From Gammaproteobacteria bacterium (lineage in GTDB: Bacteria > Pseudomonadota > Gammaproteobacteria > Steroidobacterales > Steroidobacteraceae), in NCBI GenBank assembly GCA_016874295.1, contig VGUH01000022.1, positions 1 through 42,277 of the forward strand: a stretch of DNA of 42,277 bases. Direction: 5' to 3'. The position numbers were made by a program, and so were the translations under genes. Under the pieces are notes generated by a model that had not been told where the DNA came from, searched no databases, and saw only the letters and a list, made by a program, of their open reading frames with translations. Positions 14,771-24,778 of this stretch are shown here, piece by piece (the stretch's first letter is position 1; each line of letters begins with the position of its first letter).

Positions 14771-16318
14771 ATGAACTCAGCGACCCGAGTGGCGGCAGTG
14801 CGGCGCGACCCGCTCGCAAACGACCTGTCGTCGATTTCCGCGCACAACGCCGCCTTTCTCGCAAGGCGGCACAAGCTGCTGATCGACAACGAATGGACTG
14901 ACGCTTCCACCGGGCAGACATTCGAAGTTCGTGATCCGTCAAGTGACGAGGTCATCACCCACGCCGCGCTCGGCGAGCGTGCCGACGTTGACCGCGCTGT
15001 GGCCGCGGCGCGAATCGCATTCGAGAATTCCGAGTGGTCGCGGATGAAACCCGTCGACCGTGAGCGGATGCTGCATCGCCTCGCCGATCTGATCGAGCGT
15101 AACGCCGACGAGATCGCCGAGCTGGAGGCAGTCGACAACGGCAAGTCGATCGTCATGGCACGCCACGTGGACGTCAAGCACGCAATCGAGGTCTGGCGCT
15201 ACATGGCGGGCTGGCCGACCAAACTGGAGGGCCAGACGCTGCCAGTGTCGGGGACCCTGGTCCCGGGCCAGGAGTACGTCGCCTATTCGCACCGCGAGCC
15301 GATCGGCGTAGTCGGGGCGATCATCGCGTGGAATTTCCCGTTCCTGCTCGCTACCTGGAAACTCGCACCGGCACTCGCAGCCGGCTGCACGGTCGTGCTG
15401 AAGCCCGCGGAAGAGACCCCGTTGACCGCGCTGCGGCTCGGCGAACTGGCCATCGAGGCGGGCCTGCCACGCGGTGTACTCAATATCGTTACCGGCATGG
15501 GACCGACCGCCGGCGCCGCACTCGCGAGCCACCCCGGGGTCGACAAGATCACCTTCACCGGTTCGACCGAGGTCGGGCGCCTGATCGTGCAGGCGGCAGC
15601 CGGCAACCTGAAGAAAGTCACTGTGGAGCTCGGCGGCAAGTCGCCGGCAATCGTCTTCGACGATGCAGACCTGGAGGCGGCCATCCCCGGGGTTGCGAGC
15701 GCAATCTTCTTCAATCAGGGACAGGTCTGCTGCGCCGGTTCTCGCCTTTACGTGGCGGAGCAGCACTACGACCGGGTGGTGGGCGGACTGGTCGAGCAGG
15801 CGCGCGCGCTCAAGGTCGGGCCATCGCTCGATCCGGCCATGCAACTGGGGCCGCTCGTGTCGGCGGTGCAGCGGGAACGCGTCATGCGCTACGTGAACGA
15901 GGGTTTCTCCGCCGGCGCCCGCGCAGCGACCGGCGGGCGCGCGGTCGATGCGCGCGGCTATTACGTCGAGCCGACCGTATTCACGGATGTTGCCGATGAA
16001 ATGTCGATCGTGCGCGAGGAAATATTCGGTCCGGTCGTCACGGTCAAGCCGTTCAGCGACCTCGAAGCCGTCGCCCGTACCGCCAATGACTCCATTTACG
16101 GGCTCGGCGCGAGCATCTGGACGCGCGATGTGCGCCGGGTCTTCGCGCTCGCGCCGAAATTGCGTGCCGGCACGGTGTGGGTCAACTGCCACAACGTGCT
16201 CGACGCGGCAATGCCGTTTGGCGGCTATAAGCAGTCAGGCTGGGGGCGCGAACTCGGGCGCGAGGCTGTATACTCCTGCCTGGAAAGCAAGTCTCTCTGT
16301 ATCAACTTTGCGGGCTGA
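14771..16318 (+). CDS. NAD(P)-dependent aldehyde dehydrogenase
   Basis: This is a 515-residue class-I type aldehyde dehydrogenase. The start ATG 14771 follows GGGAGGGGGAG; an upstream ATG at 14705 lacks a ribosome-binding site. The nucleotide-binding part has AIIAWNFPFLLATWKLAPALA and the FTGSTEVGR turn. The general base is E286 in VTVELGGKSP and the catalytic thiol C320 in NQGQVCCAGSR; their spacing (34) matches the E268/C302 pair of mammalian ALDH2. PFGGYKQSGWGRELG closes the protein. It belongs to the phenylacetaldehyde/betaine/retinal-type group. It heads the run leading to the quinohemoprotein amine dehydrogenase, so its likely substrate is the aldehyde released from a primary amine. The gap to the next gene is 26 bp. 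Confidence 0.93.
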   Translation: MNSATRVAAVRRDPLANDLSSISAHNAAFLARRHKLLIDNEWTDASTGQTFEVRDPSSDEVITHAALGERADVDRAVAAARIAFENSEWSRMKPVDRERMLHRLADLIERNADEIAELEAVDNGKSIVMARHVDVKHAIEVWRYMAGWPTKLEGQTLPVSGTLVPGQEYVAYSHREPIGVVGAIIAWNFPFLLATWKLAPALAAGCTVVLKPAEETPLTALRLGELAIEAGLPRGVLNIVTGMGPTAGAALASHPGVDKITFTGSTEVGRLIVQAAAGNLKKVTVELGGKSPAIVFDDADLEAAIPGVASAIFFNQGQVCCAGSRLYVAEQHYDRVVGGLVEQARALKVGPSLDPAMQLGPLVSAVQRERVMRYVNEGFSAGARAATGGRAVDARGYYVEPTVFTDVADEMSIVREEIFGPVVTVKPFSDLEAVARTANDSIYGLGASIWTRDVRRVFALAPKLRAGTVWVNCHNVLDAAMPFGGYKQSGWGRELGREAVYSCLESKSLCINFAG

Positions 16319-16344
16319 CTGCGCCCCTGATTCGCGAGGTCATC

Positions 16345-18549
16345 ATGTCAACCAGGCAGTTCAGTCTCGTCTCCGCCGCTGTAGCCATCGTGCTTGCGCC
16401 TTCGGTCTCGTGGTCGCAGATGATGGAAGAGGTCGTCGTGACCGCGCAGAAGCGCGAACAGAACGCCCAGGACGTGGGCGTCTCGCTCAACGCGTTCAGC
16501 GGTGAGCAGCTGGTGCAGCTCGGTCTCACCAGTTCGCAGCAGATCTCGGCGATGGCGCCCGGGGTTTCGACGGTACAGCCGAATGGCGAGGCGAATTACG
16601 CGCTCGCGATCCGCGGTGTCGCCAGCAGCGACTTCACGACCAACGTCGAAAGCCCAGTCGCGCTGTACCTCGATGAGGTCTACATCAGCCAGATGTCGGG
16701 CTCGGGTTTCATGCTCTACGACATGGAGCGCGTCGAGATACTGCGTGGACCGCAGGGTACGCTGTTCGGCCGCAACGCGACCGGCGGTCTCGCCAACTTC
16801 GTTTCGCGCATGCCGACGCAGGAGTTCCAAGGCTACGTTCAGGGCACGGTCGGCGACTACGACCAGTACAAGCTCGAAGGCGCGATCGGCGGCGGCATCA
16901 CTGACACTTTCGCGGCCCGGCTGTCCGGCAGCTACCACGTCAACGACGGCTACGTCGACAACCGTCTGACCGGAACCACGCTCAACAACGCCGACGACCA
17001 GAGTTATCGCCTGCACCTGCTGTGGACCCCCAGCGAGGCGCTCGAGATCCGGCTCACCGGGCGCCTGGCGGAGCAGGACATCGACACCGGATTCTTCGAG
17101 AATGTCTCGTCGATCATCCCGGGGCAGCTGACGCCGGATCAGTTCAATCCGGTGCTCGAGTACATTGACAACGACGGCAACGTCTACGCCGGCGACTACG
17201 ACCGAGACGGCTTCAACGAGCTCAGTACTGACGGCGTCACCGCGGCGATCGAGTGGGACCTGGGCGGCATGACGCTGACTTCGATCACCGACCGGTCCAA
17301 CGTCGAGCGCCACTACATCGAGGATTCAGACGCGTCGCCGGCCCCGGTCTTCAGTTTCTTCCTCAACACGGACGCGCAGCAGACGTCGCAGGAGCTGCGC
17401 CTCGACGGCCAGGCGGGCCCATGGACCTGGGTCGCCGGCGCCTACTGGCTCGACCTCGACATCGACGACAACAACGGAGCAATCACCGATCCGTTCGTGG
17501 GTCCCGCGACGACACCCGGCGCGGAGGCGGGCCTGCTGAATCCGTACCGGCGCGATCTGGAGTCGCTGTCGGCATTCGGCCAGGTCGAGTACGCGGTCAG
17601 CGACCAGTGGACCGTCATCGCCGGCGGTCGCTATATCCGCGACGAGAACGAGTTCGAGTATCAGACCGCGATCGTCGAGTTCCTGGATCCGTTCGCGCGC
17701 GATTTTGACGCGTCGGGTAACCTCGCCAACCCGTTCGTGCTCGCCACTTACGCCGGCGAACGCAAGGACACGGAGTGGGCCGGCCGGCTGCAGGCCAACT
17801 GGACACCGAGTGACGACCTGCTGCTGTACGGGAGCCTGAACCGCGGCGTGCGCGGCGGCGGCTACAATGCGCCGATCTTTCCGCTGTCCCCGCCGCTCGA
17901 CTATGTCGACGCGGTCATGACCTACGATCCGGAGCAGCTCGATGCCATCGAGTTCGGCTTCAAGTCGACGCTCTGGGACGCGCGGGCGCGCCTGAACGGC
18001 GCCGTGTACTACTACGACTACAGCGACTACCAGGCATTCTTCATCGTCGGAATCGACACCATCACGTTCAACACCGATGCGACCAGCCAGGGCGCCGAGC
18101 TCGAGTTGACCCTGGCCCCGACCGACGGCTTCGAACTCCTGCTTGGTGCCGCGTATAACGACGTCGTGGTCGAGTTGCCGACGGGCGATGTCCCGTCTGT
18201 GCAGTCGCCGGAGTGGATGTTCAACGCGATGGCACGCTACGAATGGGCGATAGCCGACGGCGCACTTGCCGTGGAGGCAGACTGGAAGTACCGGGACGAG
18301 CACTTCTTCGCGTTGACGGGACTCGAGACGGTGAGGGAGAACGGCTACGCAGTTACCAACGTGTCGGTGAATTACACGTTCGCGAACGGTGCCTGGACCA
18401 TTTCGGCTTTCCTCAACAACGTGTTTGACGAGGAGTATTTGGTCCAGACCTTCGATCTGTCGGGCCCCAACGTGTTCGGCATGACCGAGCAGTACTACGG
18501 CCGGCCGCGCTGGTGGGGAGCGTCGGTCCGCTACCAGTGGGGCAATTGA
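16345..18549 (+). CDS. TonB-dependent outer-membrane receptor of the amine locus
   Basis: This 734-residue receptor starts at ATG 16345 after GAGGT. A signal peptide (cleavage after SVSWSQ) is followed at once by the TonB box EEVVVTAQKREQ. The plug domain reads VGVSLNAFSGEQLVQLGLTS, RVEILRGPQGTLFGRNATGG and LANFVSRMPT, with the beta-barrel from about residue 180. The end NVFDEEYLVQTFDL...WWGASVRYQWGN is typical of COG1629 receptors except for the extra GN. It is placed 26 bp after the aldehyde dehydrogenase and 42 bp before qhpA, all co-directional, so it is probably co-transcribed with the amine dehydrogenase. Uptake of an amine-bearing compound, or of the iron needed for heme and Fe-S clusters, are both reasonable guesses. 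Confidence 0.92.
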   Translation: MSTRQFSLVSAAVAIVLAPSVSWSQMMEEVVVTAQKREQNAQDVGVSLNAFSGEQLVQLGLTSSQQISAMAPGVSTVQPNGEANYALAIRGVASSDFTTNVESPVALYLDEVYISQMSGSGFMLYDMERVEILRGPQGTLFGRNATGGLANFVSRMPTQEFQGYVQGTVGDYDQYKLEGAIGGGITDTFAARLSGSYHVNDGYVDNRLTGTTLNNADDQSYRLHLLWTPSEALEIRLTGRLAEQDIDTGFFENVSSIIPGQLTPDQFNPVLEYIDNDGNVYAGDYDRDGFNELSTDGVTAAIEWDLGGMTLTSITDRSNVERHYIEDSDASPAPVFSFFLNTDAQQTSQELRLDGQAGPWTWVAGAYWLDLDIDDNNGAITDPFVGPATTPGAEAGLLNPYRRDLESLSAFGQVEYAVSDQWTVIAGGRYIRDENEFEYQTAIVEFLDPFARDFDASGNLANPFVLATYAGERKDTEWAGRLQANWTPSDDLLLYGSLNRGVRGGGYNAPIFPLSPPLDYVDAVMTYDPEQLDAIEFGFKSTLWDARARLNGAVYYYDYSDYQAFFIVGIDTITFNTDATSQGAELELTLAPTDGFELLLGAAYNDVVVELPTGDVPSVQSPEWMFNAMARYEWAIADGALAVEADWKYRDEHFFALTGLETVRENGYAVTNVSVNYTFANGAWTISAFLNNVFDEEYLVQTFDLSGPNVFGMTEQYYGRPRWWGASVRYQWGN

Positions 18550-18591
18550 ACTGCGGACAAGCGACGGCTCCTGGCAGGGAGGGAGAGCACG

Positions 18592-20205
18592 GTGGGCTTG
18601 TCGATGTTGCGGCTCGGGCAGGCGGTGATCCTCACAGGCCTGGCATTCGCCGCCGGCGCGACGGAGACCGGCGTGCTGGTGCGCCACAACTGCGGCGGCT
18701 GCCACACGAACCCGGCCGATCCGCAAGGTGACTTGACGCGCATCGAGGGGCAGCGCAAGACTCCGGAAGGGTGGGAGATGACCCTGCGGCGCATGCAGAT
18801 GCTGCATCACGTGCCGTTTCACGATCCGGGCGGCACCGCCGACGCCGACCAGGTGCTCGCCCGGCTGATCAAGCATTTCTCGGATACCCAGGGACTGGCT
18901 CCCGCCGAGACCGCGCACTACCGCTACATCCTCGAGCGCCGGCTTGACACGATCGAAGTCCCGGAGGACGCGGAGTACGCCGTCATGTGCGCCCGCTGTC
19001 ATTCGGCGGCGCGCGTCGGCCTGCAGCGCCGCAACGAGGACGAATGGCGGCACCTGGTGCACTTTCACCTGGCACAGTTTCCCACCACGGAGTACCAGGC
19101 CGGTGGCCGGGACCGTGACTGGCTCGGCACCGCGCTTGGGCGAATCGTGCAGAAACTCGCGTCGGAGTATCCGCTGCGGACACCGCAGTGGTCCGACTGG
19201 CAGCAGGCGCCGAAGACCAGTCTCGCGGGCCGCTGGCGCCTGGCCGGCCGCATGCCTGGCAAGGGCGACTTCGAGGGCGTGATGAGCGCCAGGCCCGGCG
19301 ACAACGACCGTTACGCCGTCGAACTTGATGCGCGCTGGTCGGACGGCTCCACCGTGAGCGGACGTGGCAACGCCATCGTCTACACCGGATTCGAATGGCG
19401 CGCCAACATCGAGATCGAAGGTGTCAATTACCTGCAGGTACTCGCCGCGAGCGCCGACGGAGGCACGCTGGGGGGGCGCATGTTCCCGGCGGATCACGTC
19501 GAGCGCGGAGTCGACGTTGCTGCGCGGCGCGAAGACGGGATGCCGACCCTGCTCGCCGTCCAGCCGTCACAACTGCGCCGCGGCGAGACCGCGACGCTGA
19601 CCCTGGTCGGCTCGGCATTGCAGGGCGAACCGGGCCTCGGGCCGGGCATCGAGGTCCTGGAACGCGTCTTTGCCGATCCGGACCGTGTCGTGATCAGGGT
19701 GCGCGCGCGAGACGATGCGCCGGTCGGTGCGCGGGCGGTCAACCTCGGTGCGGCGTCGCGTGACGCGGCGCTGACCGTCTATCAGGGCATCGACCGGCTC
19801 GAAGTATCGCCCGCCTATGCAGTCGGCCGCGTCGGCGGCCGCGAGGGCTCGCAGCCGGAAGTGCAGGCACGCTTCGACGCGATTGCCTGGGGGCACGGTC
19901 CCGACGGCCAGCCCCGCACCGGCGACGACCTGCGCATCGGGCCGATCGCCGCACGGTGGTCCGTGGCCCCGTGGGACGCCCGGGCCGCAGCAGACGACGA
20001 CGTGCGATTTGCCGGGACTCTGGACAAGGACAGTGGCGTGTTCACGCCGGCGGAGGCCGGCCCGAACCCGCTGCGCCGGTTCCAGACCAACAACGCGGGC
20101 AACCTCAAGGTGATCGCCACCGTCGGCGAGGGAGAAGCGGCGGTCAGCGGCGAAGGTCACCTGCTCGTCACCGTGCAGCGCTGGAACAACCCGCCGATCC
20201 GGTGA
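18592..20205 (+). CDS. qhpA: quinohemoprotein amine dehydrogenase alpha subunit
   Basis: This 537-residue diheme subunit starts at GTG 18592, preceded by GGGAGGGAGAG. A signal peptide ends near FAAGA (residue ~23). Two class-I c-type heme motifs follow: CGGCH (residue ~36) and CARCH (residue ~133), in the N-terminal di-heme cytochrome domain. The remaining three domains are beta-rich (SLAGRWRLAGRMPGKGDFEG onward), as in Paracoccus/Pseudomonas QHNDH alpha. The periplasmic alpha-beta-gamma enzyme deaminates primary amines to aldehydes plus ammonia; electrons pass from the CTQ cofactor in gamma through the two hemes to a cytochrome or azurin. The stop overlaps the start of qhpD by 4 bp. Heme attachment would need the cytochrome c maturation system, which is outside this window. 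Confidence 0.95.
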   Translation: MGLSMLRLGQAVILTGLAFAAGATETGVLVRHNCGGCHTNPADPQGDLTRIEGQRKTPEGWEMTLRRMQMLHHVPFHDPGGTADADQVLARLIKHFSDTQGLAPAETAHYRYILERRLDTIEVPEDAEYAVMCARCHSAARVGLQRRNEDEWRHLVHFHLAQFPTTEYQAGGRDRDWLGTALGRIVQKLASEYPLRTPQWSDWQQAPKTSLAGRWRLAGRMPGKGDFEGVMSARPGDNDRYAVELDARWSDGSTVSGRGNAIVYTGFEWRANIEIEGVNYLQVLAASADGGTLGGRMFPADHVERGVDVAARREDGMPTLLAVQPSQLRRGETATLTLVGSALQGEPGLGPGIEVLERVFADPDRVVIRVRARDDAPVGARAVNLGAASRDAALTVYQGIDRLEVSPAYAVGRVGGREGSQPEVQARFDAIAWGHGPDGQPRTGDDLRIGPIAARWSVAPWDARAAADDDVRFAGTLDKDSGVFTPAEAGPNPLRRFQTNNAGNLKVIATVGEGEAAVSGEGHLLVTVQRWNNPPIR

Positions 20206-21647
20206 ACCGAGTGCCCGGCGCATACACCCTGCAAGCGCACAACCTGCACGAGATCGCCGTGGATGCGCGGCGGCTGCTGTTTCACGTGCCGAGCAGCGCC
20301 CTGTTCGAATCGGATCAGCTGACCGGTGACCTGCTCGCCGAGTTGCGCACGCGCAACTCGGCCTCGCTTGCCGACCTGCAGTCGGCGCTGCTGCCGCGTC
20401 ACGACGGGGAGGCTGTCGCGGATGCGGTCGCGGAACTGCTCGACCTCGAAATCCTGCGCGGTGACGCGACGATCGCCGCGCGACCGCGGCCGATGCGGCC
20501 GACTCGATTCCCGCTCACGACCGTGGTGCTGAACGTCAACACCGGCTGCAATCTCAGCTGCACTTACTGCTACAAGGAAGACCTCGCGGTGCCCGCGAAG
20601 GGCCGCAAGATGAGCCTCGCAACCGCCCGGCAGGCGGTCGAGATGCTGCTGCGCGAGTCCCCCGACCAGCTGCGCTACAACATCGTGTTCTTCGGCGGCG
20701 AGCCGCTGACCAACCTGCCGCTGATCCGCGCGGTGGTCGACTGGGCGGAACCGCATTTTGCGGCGCTCGGCAAGCACGTCGACTTCTCGCTGACCACGAA
20801 CGCGACGCTTCTCGACGAGACCGTGATCGATTTCCTGCAGGCGCATCGCTTCGGCATCGCCGTCAGCATCGACGGACCCAAAGCCGTGCACGACCGCAAC
20901 CGGGTGACGGTCGGCGGCCGCGGCACCTACGACGTGGTCGCGCGCAAGGTCCGGCTGTTACTCGATCGTTATCACGCGCGGCCGGTCGGCGCCCGCGTCA
21001 CGCTTACGCGCGGTACCACCGACGTGGTCGGCATCTGGGATCATCTGTTCAACGAGCTCGGCTTCGCTGAGGTAGGCTTCGCGCCGGTGACGGCGGGCGA
21101 TGTCGCAAGCTTCAACCTCACCGAGGAGGAGCTGGTCGCGGTGTTCGGCTCGCTGCGGGTTTTGGGCGGGCTGTACCTCGAGGCGGCGCTCGAGAACCGC
21201 AACATCGGCTTCTCGAATCTGCATCAGCTGCTGACCGACATTCACCAGGGCACGAAGAAAGCGCTGCCCTGCGGGGCCGGCTACTCGATGGTCGCCGTCG
21301 ACTATGCGGGCGACGTGCACCTGTGCCACCGCTTCACCGGATCGAAGCTCCCGACCTTTGGCAGCGTTGGGCAGGGGCTGGAGCGGGACGCGCTCGGCGA
21401 CCTGCTGGATGCCCGTCTCGACCGGGAGGGTACCGGCTGCGCTACCTGCCGGATCCGCAACTTGTGTTCGGGCGGGTGCTACCACGAGAGCTACCAGCGC
21501 TACGGGGACCCGACGCACCCGAGCTATCATTACTGCGAACTGATGCGCGAGTGGATCGACTACGGAATCGCCGCGTATGCGCGCATCCTGACCGCGAACC
21601 CGGCGTTCTTCGTCGATCACCTCGCCCCGCGGAGGGCCACGTCATGA
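20202..21647 (+). CDS. qhpD: radical SAM/SPASM maturase of the QHNDH gamma subunit
   Basis: This is a 481-residue radical SAM enzyme. The cluster motif CNLSCTYC (C116, C120, C123) binds the SAM [4Fe-4S] cluster, and FFGGEPL and TTNATLL are the usual SAM-binding stretches. The C-terminal SPASM/twitch region carries further cysteines ([39 protein letters not shown]) for auxiliary clusters. The family forms the Cys-to-Asp/Glu thioether bridges inside the gamma subunit in the cytoplasm. The N-terminal ~90 residues (peptide-recognition type region) precede the barrel. GTG 20202 overlaps the qhpA stop (GTGA); GTG 20211 is possible. The stop overlaps qhpC by 4 bp, so enzyme and substrate peptide are translationally coupled. 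Confidence 0.95.
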   Translation: MNRVPGAYTLQAHNLHEIAVDARRLLFHVPSSALFESDQLTGDLLAELRTRNSASLADLQSALLPRHDGEAVADAVAELLDLEILRGDATIAARPRPMRPTRFPLTTVVLNVNTGCNLSCTYCYKEDLAVPAKGRKMSLATARQAVEMLLRESPDQLRYNIVFFGGEPLTNLPLIRAVVDWAEPHFAALGKHVDFSLTTNATLLDETVIDFLQAHRFGIAVSIDGPKAVHDRNRVTVGGRGTYDVVARKVRLLLDRYHARPVGARVTLTRGTTDVVGIWDHLFNELGFAEVGFAPVTAGDVASFNLTEEELVAVFGSLRVLGGLYLEAALENRNIGFSNLHQLLTDIHQGTKKALPCGAGYSMVAVDYAGDVHLCHRFTGSKLPTFGSVGQGLERDALGDLLDARLDREGTGCATCRIRNLCSGGCYHESYQRYGDPTHPSYHYCELMREWIDYGIAAYARILTANPAFFVDHLAPRRATS

Positions 21648-21970
21648 AGCACCTGAAGCCGCTGAATGCAAAGGCGGACCTGCTCGATGCCGCGCGCACG
21701 GAGGCCGAGCGCGGCGAAGTCGTCGCCATGCAGACCGTGGTCGGATGCTCCGCGACGACCGATCCCGGCTGGGAGGTCGACGCATTCGGCGGCATCGGCG
21801 GCCTCTGCCAGCCGATGGAAGCGGACCTGTACGGCTGCGCCGACCCCTGCTGGTGGCCCGCGCAGGTGCCCGACATCATGAATACCTACCCGGACTGGGA
21901 CAAGGATGCCCCGTCCGCCGCCGAGGACTGGCGCAAGCTAGGCGCGGTCTTTCCGAAGGCGCGCGAATGA
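21644..21970 (+). CDS. qhpC: quinohemoprotein amine dehydrogenase gamma subunit (CTQ precursor)
   Basis: This 108-residue precursor has a 28-residue leader (no Sec signal) followed by the structural subunit. With an offset of 28, the residues of the Paracoccus gamma subunit all appear at exact spacing. C35-E44, C55-D61 and C69-D77 form the three thioether bridges, and C65 with W71 forms the cysteine tryptophylquinone. No position is missing. ATG 21644 overlaps the qhpD stop (ATGA) and follows GGAGGG. The peptide is cross-linked by QhpD, hydroxylated at the tryptophan by QhpG, trimmed by QhpE and exported; final CTQ formation is periplasmic. The stop overlaps qhpB by 4 bp. Confidence 0.95.
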   Translation: MKHLKPLNAKADLLDAARTEAERGEVVAMQTVVGCSATTDPGWEVDAFGGIGGLCQPMEADLYGCADPCWWPAQVPDIMNTYPDWDKDAPSAAEDWRKLGAVFPKARE

Positions 21971-23109
21971 GGTACGGGAGGTATCGCGGCTGCCCGCGGC
22001 CTCGCGCGGCACGCCTGACTGCGCTGGCCGCGGCGGCGTTGCTGCCGTTCGGCATCACGCCGGCGGGCCAGGCCGAGGCCAACCCGGGGCGCGACTACAT
22101 GGCGGTCGCCAGCCGGCCGAACCAGGTGCACCTCGTGGATCTCGAGGCACGCACGGTGGTGCGCAGCTGCGAGCTGCCGGGCCGCTACGGCAACGGCACG
22201 CTGCAGATGTCGCCGGATCGACGCACGGCTTTCGTGCTCAGCAACCAGTTCGAGAACATCTACGGCGTCGACCTGGACAGCTGCAAGATCACTTTCTCCG
22301 CGATCCAGAGCGCAGGCAACGTGCGCGTCAAGACGTCGGCGGCCTTTGCCGTCAGCCGCGACGGCCGGGAGCTGTACGTGCACCAGAACCCGGTCCGGCT
22401 GCTGCCGGACCGCTACGAGGTGCTCGAACCGAGGCTCGTGGTCTACCGCATCGCGGACGGCCGCGATGCACAGCCCGTGCGGAGCTTTCCTGCACCACGC
22501 CAGGTGATCATTGCCCAGACCGGCGCGGACGGGACGCTATTCCTCGCCGGCCCCGATATCTATGCGATGGACGTCTTGACCGGCGCCTTCGAGGTCAGGC
22601 TGCCGAGCCGCAGCGCGACGGATCCGCGCTACGGGCCGCGCGACGTGCTGTCGATCTGGCCGATTGGCGAACAGTCGGGCGAGTTCATCCGCATGTACAC
22701 GGCGCAGCGTTTTACCGACTCCGCGCGCACGCCGGATAAGGCGGAGTTGATGTGGGGATACGAGCGCATCGATCTCGCCACGGGCGCGGCCGAAGCGCGT
22801 GACTTCGGCCCGTTCGAGGTCGTGCTGTTCAGCGGCATGACGCGCCCCGGCAAACGCAATGAATTCTTCGCCGCACTGACCCAGCTCAAGAAGTTCGACG
22901 TCGGGCAGCAACGGGAACTCGCCAGCGTCGACCTCGACCACAGTTACTATTGCGTCAACTTCTCGAGCGACGGGTCGACTGTCTACCTGGCAGGGACGTT
23001 CAACCAGATCGCGATCTACGACGCGGACACGCTTGAGCGGCGCGGCACGATCGAGCTGCCAGGTGGGGACATGGCGCTCGCGACCGCGCAGGTGTTCCGG
23101 CGTCCTTGA
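21967..23109 (+). CDS. qhpB: quinohemoprotein amine dehydrogenase beta subunit
   Basis: This 380-residue protein has an N-terminal Sec-type signal ([21 protein letters not shown]). A seven-bladed beta-propeller follows, shown by repeats such as [62 protein letters not shown] and [17 protein letters not shown]. In QHNDH the beta propeller helps bury the gamma subunit and lines the substrate entry. ATG 21967 overlaps the qhpC stop. A long run of cationic residues ([15 protein letters not shown]) precedes the hydrophobic core of the signal. The gap to the ABC transporter gene is 10 bp. Confidence 0.93.
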   Translation: MRYGRYRGCPRPRAARLTALAAAALLPFGITPAGQAEANPGRDYMAVASRPNQVHLVDLEARTVVRSCELPGRYGNGTLQMSPDRRTAFVLSNQFENIYGVDLDSCKITFSAIQSAGNVRVKTSAAFAVSRDGRELYVHQNPVRLLPDRYEVLEPRLVVYRIADGRDAQPVRSFPAPRQVIIAQTGADGTLFLAGPDIYAMDVLTGAFEVRLPSRSATDPRYGPRDVLSIWPIGEQSGEFIRMYTAQRFTDSARTPDKAELMWGYERIDLATGAAEARDFGPFEVVLFSGMTRPGKRNEFFAALTQLKKFDVGQQRELASVDLDHSYYCVNFSSDGSTVYLAGTFNQIAIYDADTLERRGTIELPGGDMALATAQVFRRP

Positions 23110-23119
23110 GGATTGTGCC

Positions 23120-24778
23120 GTGACGCAGCGTGGCGTCGAGCCCGCCGCGCTCCTGCGGCCGCACGCGGCCAGGATCACCGCGCTGCTCGCACTCTCGCTC
23201 GCCGTGTCTTCGCTCGCCCTGCTGCAGCCCTGGCTCACCAAGGGGTTGATCGACGACGGACTGCTGGCCGGAGATTTCAGCCGAGTGCTGCGCTACGCCC
23301 TGTTGATGCTGGCAGCCGCACTCGCGGCCACGCTACTCGGCGGCCTGAACCGCTGGTGGTACACGGGCCTGTCGGGCCGCATCCTGTTCGGCCTGCGGGA
23401 GCGCATCTATGCCCACCTGCAGCGGCTGTCCCCGGCGTACTACGCCCGCCAGCGCGGTGGCGACCTGCTGGCGAGGCTGGACGGCGACGTCGCCGAGATC
23501 CAGCGCTTTGCGCTCGACAGCCTGTTCGCCGGTATCAGCGGCCTGTTCGGCCTCGCCGGCACGCTGTGGCTGATGTTCGTGCTGAGTCCGCGCCTCACGC
23601 TGATCGCGCTCGCGATAGTGCCGGTCGAGTGGCTGTGGCTGCGCGGCATGCGCGCGCGCGTGCGCGAACGGGCGGCCGAGAACCGGGGTCACGCCTCGGA
23701 CATCTCGTCCTTCCTGGTCGAGACGCTGCCGGCCATGAAGTACATCCAGGCCGTCGCGGCGACCGCGCGCGAGCACGCGCGCCTGCGACGTCTCAACGCG
23801 GCGTACCTGGACGGGCTCCTGCGCCTGCAACTCGTCGAGTTCGCGACCGCAGCAGTCCCCGCAGGTCTCGGCGCCGCGGCGCGAGCCGCCGTGTTCATCG
23901 CCGGCGGATGGCAGGTCGTGAACGGACAGCTTGAGCTCGGCGCTCTGGTCGCCTTCGTGAGCTACGTCGCCATGGCGATGGGTCCCGTGCAGAGCCTGCT
24001 CGGCGTGTACATGGGCTTCAACCGCGTGCGCGTGAGCCTCGGCCGGGTGCGGCCGCTGCTCGATACTCCGCCTGGCGTTCGCACCGACGGCACGATCGAG
24101 CCGCCGCGTGCAGCGGCCGGGCTTCGCTTCGAGGGCGTCAGTTTTCGTCATCCCGGCGGCGATGCGGTCATCGAGGACCTCACTCTGGACGTGCCGGCCG
24201 GCTGCCGCGTCGGATTGCGCGGGCCGTCCGGCAGCGGCAAAACGACTGTCGTCGACCTGCTGCTGCGTCACTACGACCCGGACCAGGGCCGCATCCTGCT
24301 CGCGGACCGGGATCTGCGCGAGTACGGGCTCGAGGCCTGGCGCCGCCGCGTGGCGCTGGTGGGCCAGGACATTGTGCTGTTTCGCGGCTCGATTCTCGAC
24401 AACCTGCGCTATGCCTGTCCCGAGGCGAGCGAAGCTGCCGCGCAATCGGCGCTCGAAGCCGCGAGTCTCACCGCATTCGTCGCGCAGCAGCCGGATGGCA
24501 TCGCGACCGAGATCGGCGAGCGGGGCATCCGTCTCTCGGGCGGCGAGCGTCAGCGCATCGCGATCGCGCGCGCGCTGCTGCAGGATCCGCTGCTGCTGGT
24601 GTTCGACGAGGCGACCTCCGCGCTCGACGCGGACACCGAGCGCGAGCTCCTTGGCGCCGTGGACCGGCTGTTTCCGGGCGTGACGCGCCTGATCGTGAGC
24701 CACCGCGAAGCTCCGCTTGCGAACGTCGACGTCCTGCTCGAATTGCGCGAGGGCCGCGTGCGCGCGACTTCCGCGTGA
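23120..24778 (+). CDS. qhpF: ABC transporter with fused membrane and ATPase domains, QhpF type
   Basis: This is a 552-residue half-transporter. The N-terminal ~300 residues carry six hydrophobic segments (type IV/ABCB exporter fold). The C-terminal ATPase shows Walker A GPSGSGKT (368-375), Q-loop VGQDIVLF, signature LSGGERQRIA, Walker B LLVFDEATSALDAD and H-loop SHRE. It is an exporter by architecture and probably works as a homodimer. In qhp/pea operons the equivalent gene is needed to make active enzyme and is thought to move the cross-linked gamma subunit to the periplasm. The GTG 23120 start follows GAGGAT. The stop overlaps the protease gene by 4 bp. Confidence 0.9.
   Translation: MTQRGVEPAALLRPHAARITALLALSLAVSSLALLQPWLTKGLIDDGLLAGDFSRVLRYALLMLAAALAATLLGGLNRWWYTGLSGRILFGLRERIYAHLQRLSPAYYARQRGGDLLARLDGDVAEIQRFALDSLFAGISGLFGLAGTLWLMFVLSPRLTLIALAIVPVEWLWLRGMRARVRERAAENRGHASDISSFLVETLPAMKYIQAVAATAREHARLRRLNAAYLDGLLRLQLVEFATAAVPAGLGAAARAAVFIAGGWQVVNGQLELGALVAFVSYVAMAMGPVQSLLGVYMGFNRVRVSLGRVRPLLDTPPGVRTDGTIEPPRAAAGLRFEGVSFRHPGGDAVIEDLTLDVPAGCRVGLRGPSGSGKTTVVDLLLRHYDPDQGRILLADRDLREYGLEAWRRRVALVGQDIVLFRGSILDNLRYACPEASEAAAQSALEAASLTAFVAQQPDGIATEIGERGIRLSGGERQRIAIARALLQDPLLLVFDEATSALDADTERELLGAVDRLFPGVTRLIVSHREAPLANVDVLLELREGRVRATSA

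Noticed and set aside
17326-19497. Long minus-strand open frame across the second TonB receptor and qhpA
   Set aside because: It is antisense to two well-supported genes and has no domain features.
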